Origin: Telopea speciosissima
Taxonomy: Eukaryota > Streptophyta > Magnoliopsida > Proteales > Proteaceae
Assembly (NCBI RefSeq): GCF_018873765.1
Contig: NC_057921.1
Span: forward strand, 16,862,604-16,926,603
DNA length: 64,000 bases
Direction of reading: 5' to 3'
Below are positions 7,412 to 19,500 of this stretch, in pieces. Made by a program: the position numbers and the translations under genes. Below the pieces are notes generated by a model that was not told the DNA's origin, made no database searches, and saw only the letters and a program-made list of their open reading frames with translations. Position 1 is the first letter of the stretch. Each line of letters starts with the position of its first letter.

Positions 7412-10400
7412 TTAAACAAGAACGGAAAAACTCCTATCGTCTACCATATGAGAGGTAGCTAGATAGGGATCGAAAATGGGCCAAACAATCCTCTCCGTAA
7501 CGGATTGTGCCCTCCTGGCAAGGGAATCTGCTGCAACATTTGCAACCCTTGAAATATAACGAAATTGACAATCATCAAAGTACATCACAAGGTGAAGGAT
7601 GTCTTCTAACACTGGCCTGGCTACCAGATTAGAGTCAAGGGAGGGGTTCTTAAGGGCAGAAATGACTTCCTGGCTGTCCGACTCAACCCGTAGCTTCAAG
7701 AAACCTTCATTGATCGCTTCCAATAAACCTTGGCGGATTGCAATTGCCTCACCTACGACCACCTCTGTGAAGTTGAAGGGATCTGAGACTGCTACCATGC
7801 ACTTCCCAGTATGGTCACACAGCAAGTAGCTAATGCCAGACTAAGTTCCACCCCTGATCAAGGAAGCATCACAACTCAAGGTGTAGGTCCCAGCCTCCAG
7901 CGGTAGCAGGTCTTCAACCTCTGTAGCCCGAGTAGCTGTAACTTGGTGCTGTTGTAGAAGATTTGCTTCCATATATTCATAACACACCTTGCAAGCCGCC
8001 TCAATAACCTCCTCTGGAAGCCAAACCTTGCGCCCAAAACCCTGGTCATTGCGAGCCCTGTAGGATTAAGCGCTTGCCAATCCCCCAAAAGATGCCTTGT
8101 GAGGGAAGGTACAACTTTAATTCCTTATTGCACACCAGCCAACTCGCATCGCTCCCTCGCCCTAGCCGGGATCTGGGCAGGGTATTTTAGGTCACTCCCA
8201 ACAATCCCCCCTCAAATGCACGTCCAATAACAGAGCACCCATGGTACCGGGGAGACTCAAACTCGCGACCACCTGCTCTGATACCAATTGTAGGATTAAG
8301 CGCTTGTCAATCCCCCAAAAGACGCCTTATGAGGGAAGGTGTAACTTTAATTCCTTATTGCACACCAGCCAGCGCGCATCGCTTCCTCGCCCGAGCCGGG
8401 ATCTGGGCAGGGCTTTTTGGGTCACTCCCAACAAGCTCTCCATAAGAACCACAGTAGGAAGGAGATTAACGTGACAGTCTCCTTCGCTGCTTACTTCCCA
8501 CCTGATGCAAAAATAGACCAGTCTTGAATCCAACTGTGAAGTTGTACACTACCTCCTCAGGTATTCTATGCGACAATGGACTGCCGAACCACACCTTCCT
8601 TGCAAACGAATAAGTGAGAAAAATATGAACAGTCATTTCTTCATTCTCCCCACACTGTTGGCACATTTTATCGACCTGAATCTATCTCTGGTTTAAAGCC
8701 GTGGCCGATGCGAGTCCACTTGCACATGCTCTCCAAATGAGATTCTTAATTTTTGCCAACGTGTTACAAGCCCATATGGCCTTCCATACCCCCCCAGGAA
8801 CTTCATCCCAGGCGTGCCTGGTTGAAGACATCGTTGTCTCTCTCACAACCTCTTCCTGAAGATTGCATAAGAGGTGATAGGCGCTTTTGACAGAGAACCT
8901 TCCTTGCTTCGAACCTCCCCATACTTGCTGATCCTCCAAGTTAAAGAAACTGAGTTGAATTTGCAAGATCGCTGCACCATCAACAAGGTGAAAGAATAGG
9001 TCTATTAGTTCCTTCTTCCAGCACCTATTTTCATGATCAATCAACTCCCCAACCATGGTTAATGGGCAATCCACTAACGGCGGAAATTACAACTTAAACT
9101 TAGGCAAGTTTGGCAGCCACTTCTCACCCCAGATGTTGACCTGCTGTCCCATTCCAATACGCCACACAAGTCCAGCCTTGAGAACATCCCTTCCCACAAG
9201 GATACTACGCCAAGCCCAAGAAGGGTTAGACCTCAACTGTGCCTCCATAAAACTACATCTCAAAAAGTAAATGCTTTTGAGAAATTGGGCCCAAGGGGCA
9301 TCCGATTCTTTCCACAGTTTCCAAGCCACCTTGGATAGGAGGGCTTTGTTGTGTAGCACAGGGTCTCTAAAACCCAATCCACCTTTCTCCTTAGATAAAC
9401 ATAACCAGTTCCAGGAAATCCAGTGGATTTTCTTCTTTTCTGTCCCATCTCCCTAAATGAAGTTAGCTGCTGCCTGACGCAAGTGAGTATGGTGCGAAGC
9501 AGGAAGCTTAAAATGTGAGGAAGCATAATTTGAGAGAGAGAAGGCGACAGATTTCATCATAATTTCATTACCCGCCTGCGAGAGTAGGTGATGCTTCCAT
9601 CCATCAAACCTTTTCCCAGCCCTGTCTGAAATCTCCTGAAATAGTTTAGCTTTTGATGTTCCAAAACTGGTAGGAAGACCAAGGTACTTATTGGGACCAT
9701 TCCCATATTTGACCTTAAGTATCCTTGAGAACCATCTTCTAAATTTTAGAGGTACATTAGGGCTGAAGGAAAGGCATGATTTATGCAGGTTAATAGCTTG
9801 TCCACTTGCCTTACAATAAGTATCCAGACATTCCCGCAGGTGGCACACCTCTTCGAGCTGCTTCTCAGAGAAAAGAAGGCAATCATTAGCGAAAAGTAGA
9901 TGTGTTATGGGCCTTGCTTTGTTGCGAACCCAAACTCCCTTAATCAGGCATTCCTGCTCCGCCCTATTGATGATGGAGCTAAGAGCTTGAGAGCATAGAA
10001 TAAAAAGGGCTGGAGATAGGGGATCCCCCTGCCTGATTCCCCAGGTGGGTGAAATCATTCCCCTAGTTGCACCATTAATCAATAACTCATAAGAAACAGA
10101 GCAAATACATGCTGATACCATATTAACCCAATGGTCTGAGAACCCAAACCGATGAAGTAGCTTGTCAATAAACTCCCACTCCACCCTGTCATAAGCCTTC
10201 CACATGTCCAACTTGAGTGCAATGAATCTCTGCTTGCCTTTCTTCTTTTTGTTGAGGTAATGAAAGAGCTCGTGTGCAGTATAAATATTATCAGAGATTG
10301 AGCGATCAGGAATGAAAGCCGATTGGGCTGGTGAGATCAGCATATCCAGAACCACCTTCAGTCAGCATGCCATTATTTTGGTAATGACCTTCACAGCAAC

Positions 10401-11954
10401 AACACACAGACTAATAGGTCTAAATTGGTCAGCACTCACAGGGTTAGAGCACTTCGGCACTAGACAAAGAATAGTCTCATTACATTGCACAGGCAGAGCA
10501 CCAGTCATAAAGAAATCACTTACAAAAGTATACAGGTTAGAGTGAGTGAAGTCCCAATATTTTTGGAAAAAAGCTGGAGGAAGTCCATCAGGACCTAGCG
10601 CCTTAAGGGGTGTCATTACAAAGAGAGCAGTTCGCATCTCTTCTTTAGAAGGCACAACACATAAACTAGCATTCATATCTTCGGTCTCAGAAGGTTGGAT
10701 TGATTCCAGGGCGAAGTGTAGTGAATCAGTGTCAATACCTTCAGACGTTAATATATCACGGTAATAGTTCTCCATAACCTTATACACCTGCTCCTCAGAT
10801 TCTGTCCATGCTCCATCATTCAACTGCAAACGGAGGATCCTATTGTGGCTTCTTTTTTGCATAGTAGACATGTGGAAGAATTTTGTGTTCTTATCACCTT
10901 CTTTCAGCCAGGTGTTCCTACTCTTCTGTTTCCACATCTCCTCTTCTCGTGCCAGGGCCTCATTCAGTTGAGTTGAGATCTCCTCCTCCTTTCTTTGCAT
11001 CTGATCTGAAGCCGATCCCTTCTGTAGTTGTTCAAGCTCCTCCTGCAGTCTCCTAATGTTGGTCTGAAAGTGACCAAAAGTCTCCTTGTTCCGTCTCCAA
11101 TAGACTTTCTTGCAATTCCACATTTTCTGGAACAAAGTAGGGGTGTCATCATCCGAGGATTGACAAGACCATGCGGATATTGCAGTCAGTTTGCAGTCTG
11201 GATGGTAAAACCACATGGACTCAAATTGGAATGGACAAGCTCCTCTAAATTTTCCCCCCTCTGAGTCAATAATTATCGGGGCATGATCAGAGTTGAGGGT
11301 AGGTTTAACCAGCACTACAACATCAGCAAAAGTGTCCTTCCAGGCAGGGTTCGCGAGCGCTCTATCCAATTTGATTATGATATTGGATGAGCCTTTTCGT
11401 CTGTTAGACCACGTGAAAGTAGGTCCATGAGATCTCAGATCCATTAGTGCACATGAACTCACCATGGTTCAAAAATTTTGTAGGTCTCTCTCTCCTTTTT
11501 TGTTCCCCCCCTCTTTCTCATGCCACGAGAGGAAAGAGTTGAAGTCCCCATAGCATATCCACCCTTCATGCCTTCTAACACCAATATTGACAATCTCATC
11601 CCAAACTTCTTGTCTCCATTCTCTAAACGGATGCCCATAGACAGATGTCAGGAAAAAAGAGACTCCATTTTCCAACGTCACCATTGCATCAATCACATGT
11701 TGTGAAGAAAACAAGACTTGCATAGTAATATTGGCCTTCCAGAATAATGCCAAACCACCCGAAGCACCATTTGAAGTAACACAGAAACTATCTTGCATTT
11801 GTAACCTTCACCTAAGTTGCTCAACTTTATCTGACTGACATTTTGTTTCTATCAAAAAGATAAAATCAGGCTTCTCCAGGCGAGAGAGGTGAAGTAAGGA
11901 TCTTACTGTCGGGGTCCTCCCCAACCCCCGACAGTTCCAAGATAGGATCTTCAT
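7412..11954 (-). pseudogene. LINE ORF2: endonuclease, reverse transcriptase, zf-RVT, RNase H
   Basis: The start MKILSWNCRGLG at 11954 is the classic opening of plant L1 endonucleases (nicking of target DNA). It is followed by YGDFNSF and NSDHAPI. Reverse transcriptase blocks follow: FRPISLC, then LKLDMWKAYDRVEW (motif A) and GIRQGDPLSP (motif B). The catalytic box reads FAND instead of FADD at about 9885-9887, so polymerase activity should be lost. The Cys-His block CQQCGENEEMTVHIFLTYSF (about 8660-8600) is the zf-RVT domain. RNase H ends the frame with GEAIAI, VESDS and NVAADSLARRA (7740-7500). At least six interruptions break the frame (for example at 11467, 10358, 9450, 9078 and 8674). The TRIM at 8059-8433 splits zf-RVT from RNase H. 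Confidence 0.9.
8059..8433 (-). mobile_element. TRIM (terminal-repeat retrotransposon in miniature)
   Basis: Two 145-bp LTRs (8059-8203 and 8289-8433) flank an 85-bp interior. On the minus strand the LTR begins TGTTGGGAGTGACC and ends AATCCTACA. The interior starts with a primer-binding site TTGGTATCAGAGC, complementary to initiator-Met tRNA, and ends with a polypurine tract TTGAGGGGGGAT. Flanking 5-bp repeats AGCCC (8054-8058) and AGCTC (8434-8438) differ at one base. It encodes nothing and depends on other elements for mobility. Confidence 0.92.
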
Positions 11955-13723
11955 TGTTCCCCGTGGAGCTGTTCCCCAGCTTCCACGGGTACTTCATTCA
12001 TGGTAGGGTGTTCCTCAACCTCCATGGCCAGTCGGGGTCTTTTCAATGTCTCCTTTCTTTCAAACTCTTGGATGTTGGAGAGGCGGTGGCGTGGAGGCAG
12101 CTCAGCCCCAACGGTTACATTCAGGTCAGTCTTCATTGGGTTGAGTTGGTGACGTGTCTGTGATGAGGTGGCATCTGGGTTCGGGGAAAGGACTTGTGGA
12201 GGGGTTAAAAGGTTGGCGTGGCTTGGTGTAGTGGGGTGGAGTGATTGGGTGTGGGTAAGTTGGTGGGTTGACATAGTGGGGTGTAGCAGTTGGTTATGGA
12301 TGGGGTGTTGGTTATGAGACGTGATGAAAATATCGGGTAAGTGGGGAAGGAGGTTGGCCAGAAGGTGGGTTATCTTAGGGTGTCGGAGTAAGGAGGGGAG
12401 GTTGATGTTGGGATCTAAGTGGGCCCTGGGGTTAATAATTGAGTGGGTAGTTGGAGGGTGGGGAATTGATGAAGCGGGAGATGTGGAAGGAATTGGGGTA
12501 GTAGGCTGGGTACCTGGGAATGGGGAAATGACGCCACGTGGTCCACCAAGTGGGGTAGCCACTGCAGAAACCGCCATTGTGGTGAAACTATTACCAGTTG
12601 TCGTAGCACCGCCACGTCTGGCTTTGTTGGTTGGCACCTGAGGTGGCGCTATAGGTGGAGCAGCCGGGAGAACTCCATTAACAAGCTTAGTGATCTATTG
12701 ATTCTCCAACTGTCATGGAAAAGGAGTAACACCACAGAGGTTTGGGCCAAAGCGATACACAGGGAATTTAGGGCAAGAGGACCCTTGAGCACAGCCATGT
12801 GCCTTATCATGCTCTGCTTCGGTGTCGAACATTACAACACACCTCTTCATTTCGTGGTCAAGCATCCCACAGAAGTAGCAAAAGTTTGGAAGCCGTTCAT
12901 ATTTCCCCAGTATAGACACCTCAAGTCCAGACTTCCTCTTGATCTTGACGCTATGCCGAAGAGCTTTTGTGATGTTTATAGCAACCCTGCATCGAAAGTA
13001 TTTAACTCGATCTCCAAATTTAACACCTTCAAATAGAATGACCTAACTTGGCACCCCAATTTTAGCCGCAAGACGGGCTGCCACTTCAACACAAAATAGT
13101 TCTTGTGGAACCTCGTGTATTTGTATCCAAAATTTGACCATTTGAAAGGACCAATCCTCCGTCGATCTCCATCCTTCCATAATGATCAGGTTACCTCCAA
13201 TCGACCACGGTCCTTCAGCCAGTACATTAACCACATCCAGTGGGTGGCGGAATTTGAAGAGAAACCTGCTCCCATAGAGAGAAATAACCTCCATTGGAAA
13301 CTTTAGATGCCACACACTCGGCAGGGCTTCAATAACTGCCTGCTTACAATAGGGACCCCAAACAATCACCTGTCCCACAAGGCTATTCTCATACTGCTGT
13401 GCCAATCTACCTTCTAATTCATCATCCAGCTCAAAGGATTTGTCCTCTTCCTCATCGGTGGGTTCCTAATACGATTGGGGGAAGGGGTTCTCGGTAAGGG
13501 TTGTAGTGGGTGAGCAGTGGTCATGAGTGCCGTGGGGGTTTGATGACGTGGAGTGATCTTGGCTGTATGTCTGGTGGGAAGGGGATGGAGGTGGTAGCGG
13601 AAGGCTAACCTGATTCAGGTGTAAAGCATGGTGGGAGGACGAGGGAGATAGAGATTGATCACCAGAAGTTGGATGTTGTGGGTGGTGGGGGGGAGATGAT
13701 GGTGATAGGCGTGGAGTTTCCAT
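11951..13723 (-). pseudogene. LINE ORF1: DUF4283 RNA-binding protein with zinc knuckle
   Basis: The frame starts METPRLSPSS and has a Pro/Ser/His-rich N-terminus. It passes into the plant LINE/retro-gag DUF4283 fold (LAQQYENSLVGQVI, FPMEVISLYGSRFLFKF, VLAEGPWSIGGNLIIMEGW). A CCHC knuckle follows (CYFCGMLDHEMKRC, 12870-12830). The C-terminal half is again Pro/Thr/His-rich and ends GEQLHGEQ. ORF1 proteins bind the LINE RNA as part of the retrotransposition particle. Three or four stops interrupt it (near 13464, 13043, 12710 and 12695). Its final TGA overlaps the ORF2 start as ATGA (11954-11951). Confidence 0.85.
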
Positions 13724-14186
13724 GCAGGGTGGTGAGGGGAGGAAACAAGTAGGAAAGTGTAGGTGAAAGGGAACTGAGTGATTGGAAAAACAAGCAAGTG
13801 ATGTGCTGATTGATTGGATTGAGATCTGACAACAAACCAGAGGGTTTAGGAATCAGGAAGAAGACAAAGGGAATTCACGCACTTCGGCGGAGGACAGTAA
13901 CATGCACTTCGGTGGAGTAATAATAAAGGTTTTTTTATTTTTTATTTTTTATGAGTCATGTGACTCATGACTAGCTGCAGAAAACCTTCTTAGTAGCAAA
14001 TGGAAATTAGTAATCATTGAAGAAACAATGAACGATTCCCAACTCTTTCAATTTAGAGAATCGACTCAGCAGGTGCAGCTAAAAGAGCATAACAAATCTT
14101 CAATTCAACAAAGATCAGAGGAGAAATCAGATAGGATTAGCATGTTGAACCCTTGTGCGAACAGCAGAAAGAACTCGATCACCCAC

Positions 14187-14395
14187 AATAGAAGTAGCGG
14201 CAGCAAATCGATTCAGCATCAGTAAAATTAGGAAGCAAATCAGAGGCAGTGAGACCACAAATCCGTAATCGGTAACCAATACGATTACTGAAGCCCAAAT
14301 CGATCAATCTCAATAGAAGTAGCGGCAGCAAAATGATTCAACATCAGGAAAATTTGGAAGCAAGTTTGAGGCAGCGAGAGCGCAAACTCTCGATT
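14187..14395 (-). repeat. Tandem 125-bp units at the LINE 5' end
   Basis: The word AATAGAAGTAGCGGCAGCAA starts at 14187 and again at 14312. Downstream bases (ATTCAGCATCAG/ATTCAACATCAG, GGAAGCAA, GAGGCAG) are also repeated. The second copy abuts the 5' end of the element. The arrangement resembles promoter monomers of some animal L1 elements. It may carry the LINE promoter. Confidence 0.7.
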
Positions 14396-14400
14396 CAACA

Positions 14401-14417
14401 CTTAGCTCTCATGACTT
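14401..14417. repeat. LINE target site duplication (right copy)
   Basis: Identical to 7364-7380. It marks the 5' boundary of the minus-strand LINE. Confidence 0.9.
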
Positions 14418-15016
14418 TAAAGCTTAAGAATTATTTAATACATAGGGTTAGGATGTGGATTTGTTCAGGTTCCAATGGTTCCTGCTTGCTCTATCAGTTT
14501 TGGAACCATTGGAAGACTAATAACTTAATCGGTAGATCTAGAACCGGACTAATAACTTAATCGATAAATCCAGAACCAAACCATTAAGCTATTGGTGGGT
14601 CACTTGACTCCTAGCAGGTCGGTTCCAATCCAATTCTTGGTTCTAGTCTAAACTTGACACTCTTAGATGTAATCCAAATCATCCATAGTCTATCCTTGTC
14701 TGCAGCCATGATTGGACCAACTACCCATTTGCTCAAAAAGCTCTCGGATTCTCTCAAAGGGTAGAAACATCGATTAAATTTAATATCGGGGGTTAACAGT
14801 TTAAACGGTTTAATGGTTTAGATGGTTCTAAATTGTTTAAAACCGGCGGATACTCAGTTCAAAATCAAATTGACCTGATTATTATTCGGTTTTATTTTTC
14901 AAAACGAAAAGTGAACCGATTACTAAACAACTTATTGATTCAAATTAAACGATTTAGTTTGCTTTGGAAAAATAGTACCAATTTAGGTATTTTAGCTAGA
15001 TTTAGGGGTACATTTG

Positions 15017-15049
<33 letters not shown>

Positions 15050-15086
15050 TTATGAACATTCTCATTATGAGAAGGGGTCATTCACG
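14418..15086. other. Spacer with small duplications and an (AT)n tract
   Basis: No gene is seen. A 33-bp direct duplication starts at about 14515 (GACTAATAACTTAATCG occurs twice). An (AT)n microsatellite covers 15019-15047. The segment 14640-14665 (TAAACTTGACACTCTTA) looks like one end of an old hAT-type MITE, but its partner was not found. Confidence 0.5.
15082..15086. repeat. Copia target site duplication (left)
   Basis: TCACG, identical to 25044-25048, immediately outside the LTR ends TG...CA. Confidence 0.9.
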
Positions 15087-16478
15087 TGTTGGAAAACACA
15101 TTCCTCCATAAACTAATTTTGATGATAACAAACATTAAGATTAATACTAATATTCCAATCTTTAAGCAAGCTTCATAGTCAGACGTTGGAAGCATCAAGC
15201 ATCCAGGAAAGACTTGATCAACGGAGCTCACAACAGAAGAGTTAAGGAAAAGAAGAAATTTGAAGATTGAGGAACATCTTCTAAAGGAAGCCAAGAATTA
15301 ACAAGACAAAGACTCTCCAAGAAGATTCAAGTGCATTAGAACACATTTCATTACATGTGCATATCACATTACACACACATTGCATTCACATGTAAGAGAC
15401 CCTAGGAGGAACTCATTCCCATGCCCTAGACTCAAGAAACATGGCCATTAAAGTGTTAGACAAAAACCTATGAAGTCCCCAAGCAATGGACCAAAAATCC
15501 CCTTAACGGACAATCAAAAAATAGGATAGCGTCAACGTCGGTCGACCTCTAGAATATAAAAAAATACAGACCTGTTTCCAGTAGCCTGTCGGTTGCAACC
15601 GACAGATCTATCGATCGACCGACACTTGTAGGTCGATCCATAGGTCGACCGATAATCGACCTACAGCCCCAAACTTGGGCTTAACGGCTAGTTTTCAACG
15701 GCTAGTTTTTTGATGGTCGACCGACAACTTTATAGGTCGCCGACGTCTAAAAATATGACAGTTTTATATCCGTTGGAGAACAAACAAACTCCAACTTTTG
15801 GCTTTATAAAACACATCCAAACAAGGAACAAAATACATCTTTTGATAGAAAAAGTGCATAGTACATTTGAGAAAGTACAAAAGTGAGAATTTGTCATTGA
15901 GCTAAATTATTCAATTCAAGCTCTTCAAAGAGATATTACCAAGCTCTTAACTCTCCACTCTCTCCAACTCATGCCATCAAGGAGAGTCATCTAGGAGACT
16001 CAAGGTGCATCACTCTCATTCATATCATTGAGCACCATCACTCAAAGGGTAAAAGTGTCACTACTCTTTGATAAGTATTTATACCAAACTTCTATTGTAT
16101 TTACTTGTTTATGCTTTTGATTTGATAAAGCATTGTTGTATTAATCTAGACTGTACTTAGATTAGTACAAGGACCCTCTCATCCTTAAGAGATTGAAAGG
16201 ATACTCTTGTCCTGGAACTAAGATTGTAAGGATCCTCTTATCCTGTTAAAAAGAGTTGTAAAGGTGTCATTTCCCCACCTATTGTATTGAAAGGGAAATA
16301 CTAGTGGAATTCTCTCAAGGTTGAGAGGAGTGGATGTAGGCTAAGTTAGCCGAACCACTATAAATCTTGTGCCTCATTTACTTCTGCTTTTTATATTTAA
16401 TATAAGTGTGCAACCAATCGAAAAAGAGGCAAAATCCACTAGTGGTAACCTATTCACCCCCCTCTAGGTTACCCAACA
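15087..16478 (+). repeat. 5' LTR of the Sirevirus-type element (1392 bp)
   Basis: The LTR runs from TGTTGGAAAACACATTCC to GGTTACCCAACA. It contains a palindrome-rich block at about 15530-15760, including the perfect 20-bp palindrome CTGTCGGTTGCAACCGACAG (15586-15605), and a TATA motif at 15803-15811. It is 21 bp shorter than the 3' LTR, mainly in the palindrome block. Confidence 0.95.
15803..15811 (+). promoter_or_regulatory. TATA motif of the Sirevirus LTR promoter
   Basis: TTTATAAAA lies just downstream of the palindrome block in the 5' LTR and is conserved in the 3' LTR near 24367. The position fits the U3 promoter that drives the genomic RNA. Confidence 0.6.
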
Positions 16479-16480
16479 AT

Positions 16481-16492
16481 TGGTATCAGAGC
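16481..16492 (+). promoter_or_regulatory. Primer-binding site (initiator-Met tRNA)
   Basis: TGGTATCAGAGC begins two bases after the LTR end and is complementary to the 3' end of initiator-Met tRNA, the usual Copia minus-strand primer. Confidence 0.93.
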
Positions 16493-16544
16493 GGGAGCTC
16501 AAAACTAAGGCCATATTGTCTTTATATTGTGCTAAAAATGATCC

Positions 16545-19500
16545 ATGGCATCATCATCATCTACACACCAAATTGAGGGGCTCAACACTTCTAGGCCACC
16601 ATACTTTGATGGTGAAGGATTTGCCTACTGGAAGTGTAGGTTCAAAAATTATGTGTGTGCTCATGATATTGATGTATGGACTGTGATTGAGGAAGGTCCC
16701 TTCCAAATCACAAAAGAAGTTGGAGGAAGAATTGTACCTAAGGAGAAATCCGAATGGACACCATCGGATAAAACACACATACAACAAAACTACAAAGCTA
16801 TTGCATTCCTACAATGTGCTCTTAGTGAAAAAGAATTCAATAGAACTAGTATGTGTAACACAGCTAAGGAGATGTTTGATACTCTTGTGGTTACCTATGA
16901 AGGAACATCACAAGTTAAACAACTCAAGATTGACAAACTTGTTCATGAATATGAATTGTTTAAAATGCTTGATGATGAAAGTATTTCTAACATGTTTACT
17001 AGGTTTAATAACATTGTTAACAAGTTGAAAAGCTTAGGAAAGGAATACACCAAAGCGGAGAATGTAAGGAAGATCTTGAGATCACTACCCTCCAAGTGGA
17101 GACCAATGGTGACCGCCATCAAACAAGCAAAAGATCTAGAGGTTCTACACATGGATGAATTGATGGGTACTCTACAAACCCATGAAGTTGAACTCCTTGA
17201 AGATGATAAAGTCATAGAAGTAAAAGAACCAAGGAGAAAGTCCATCGCACTCAAGACCTTTTGCGAATCCGAAGAAGAAGAAAGCGATGAAGAGGATATA
17301 GAGAAAGAAATCTCTCTAATCACAAGGAAGTTCCAAAAATTCCTAAGAAAGAGAGGAGGAAGATTCTACAAAGGACAACCATCAAAAGAAAACAAAGGTA
17401 AAACATACACAAAGGAAAAACCCTTCAATACTAACAAGGACATTGTGTGTTATGAATGTAGAAAGCCCGGACACTTCAAAACCGAGTGCCCCAAGCTAAA
17501 AGGAAAGGAAAGCAGAAAGAAAAAGACTTGCACCGCCGAGATATCATGGGATTCAAGTGATAGTGAAGAAGAAAATAATGAATCCGATGAAGAGACCGTC
17601 CACTTGGCACTAATGGCTCACAACAATGATGATGACGAGGTAAACTCTCCCTATCATAGCTCATTGGCAATTTGCAATGATGATTTAGAATAGGAAGAAC
17701 TTCAAGAGGCCTTTGAAGAATTTTATAATGTAAGTCTCCAAGAGGAAGCCTCTAAAAAGGCCTTAGAAAAAGAAGTAGCCAATCTTCTACACAAAATTGA
17801 TGAGTTGACTTCACATGCACACAACCTAGAAGAAGAAAATAAGAATCTAACCTCCACATTGCACACCTTTACTAAGGGTCAAAAGACCTTAGATACATTA
17901 TTAGAAAATCCACAAAAGGGACCTCAAAATAAAGAAGGTCTAGGCTATGATGGTAAAAGACCACATCAAGCCAAAGGAAAGGGAAAGATGAGAACTCCAA
18001 GATGGAGAAAATCAAACCAAGGCCAAACCTCACATCCCATTGTATGTGAAAAATGTCATTTACCCGGGCATGAAACTTGCATCGGTGCTTATATTGATGG
18101 TAAGGTGATATATAAAGAACCGGATACAAAAAGGAAGCATCATGCATTCTACTATACTTCTCAAAAGAGGACCAACAAACCTCAAAGAGAATTTGTGCCC
18201 CAACGGCCACAAAGACAATATCCCAAGCCTAAGCCATTTCAACCATATAGGCAAAATGCTTCATATATGCCATATGCACCCCAAAGACCTTAAAATCACT
18301 ATAAACCAAACACATACACTAGGCCCTATGATCACCAAAGGGCCTACATCAACAATAAGTCTTACACATCACAAAATTACTATGTTCCATATAGACACTA
18401 TGAATTTCAAGGGCCAAGAAGAACCCAAAGATCATATGGACATCGAAAACCTACAATACAAAGTCAAAATTCTAGAAGAGCTTGGATACCTAAGGGTATG
18501 ATCGATCCTAACCTCAATGGACCCATGAGATTATGGGGACCAACATATAATTGATTGCTTTTATAGGTATGCTTGAAGAGCAATGAAGCAATTGAATGGT
18601 ATATTGATAGTGGATGCTCCAAGCATATGACGGCCAACCCCAATCTATTCACCAAGCTAAACAAGTACAATGGAGGAATGGTGACATTTGGGGACAATAG
18701 CAAAGGAAAAATCATTGGCATCGGTGAAATCACCATTGGAGGTACAATCATATCCAATGTATGCCTAGTTGACAATTTAAAGTATAATTTGCTTAGTGTG
18801 AGTCAACTATGTAATATAGGATATAGTGTCATTTTCAAAACCTCTCATTGCTTAGTAAAAAATTCAAATGATAAGACTATCTTGAAGGGAATTAGGAAAA
18901 ATAATATCTATATCTGCTTATTGGATGAAGCAAATTCTAGTAATACATGTCTTGTGACAAATGATGTTGATCCCTACCTATGGCATAGAAAACTAGGACA
19001 TGTTAATGTAAAAGTGATTAAGACCATTGCATCTAAGAATTTAGTTAGAAACTTACCCAAACTCAAATTTGGAAAAGACCATGTATGTGATGCTTGTCAA
19101 AGAGGAAAACAAACCAAGGTATCTCATAAATCAAAAAATGAAGTGTCTACCACTAGACCCTTAGAACTACTGCACTTGGACTTGTTTGGACCTATTACTA
19201 CACCTAGCCTAGGCGGTTCAAGATACACCTTTGTAATAGTTGATGATTTCTCTCGCTTCACATGGACTCTATTTTTAAAACATAAAGATGAAGCCTTTAA
19301 TGAATTTGCAACTCTATGTAAGAGAATACAAAACCAAAAGGGATATCTCATAACAACCATTAGAAGTGATCATGGAGGAGAATTTGACAATCTCAATCAA
19401 TTTGGGAGTTATTGCAGTAAACAAGGCATAACCCACAACTTCTCCGCTCCTAGAACACCTCAATCCAATGGGGTGGTTGAAAGAAAGAATAGATCACTCC

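Larger units (their letters stand above)
7381..14400 (-). mobile_element. Nearly full-length L1-like plant LINE
   Basis: The element lies on the minus strand between two identical 17-bp target duplications. Its 3' poly(A) tail is the T tract at 7381-7392. The order on the minus strand is: 5' untranslated region with tandem units (14400-13724), ORF1 (13723-11951), ORF2 (11954-7412) and a short 3' end. The length of about 7.0 kb includes a 375-bp TRIM inserted in ORF2. Both ORFs contain several stops and frameshifts. The long intact target duplication and complete 5' end show that this copy was not 5'-truncated on insertion. Confidence 0.9.

Noticed and set aside
12321..12641. Plus-strand ORF of 106 residues, Gly/Val/Trp-rich.
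   Set aside because: It is the shadow of the Pro/His/Thr-rich LINE ORF1 on the opposite strand.
16481..16492. tRNA-like sequence.
   Set aside because: It is only the 12-base primer-binding site complementary to a tRNA end, with no cloverleaf around it. The same holds for the TRIM copy near 8276-8288.
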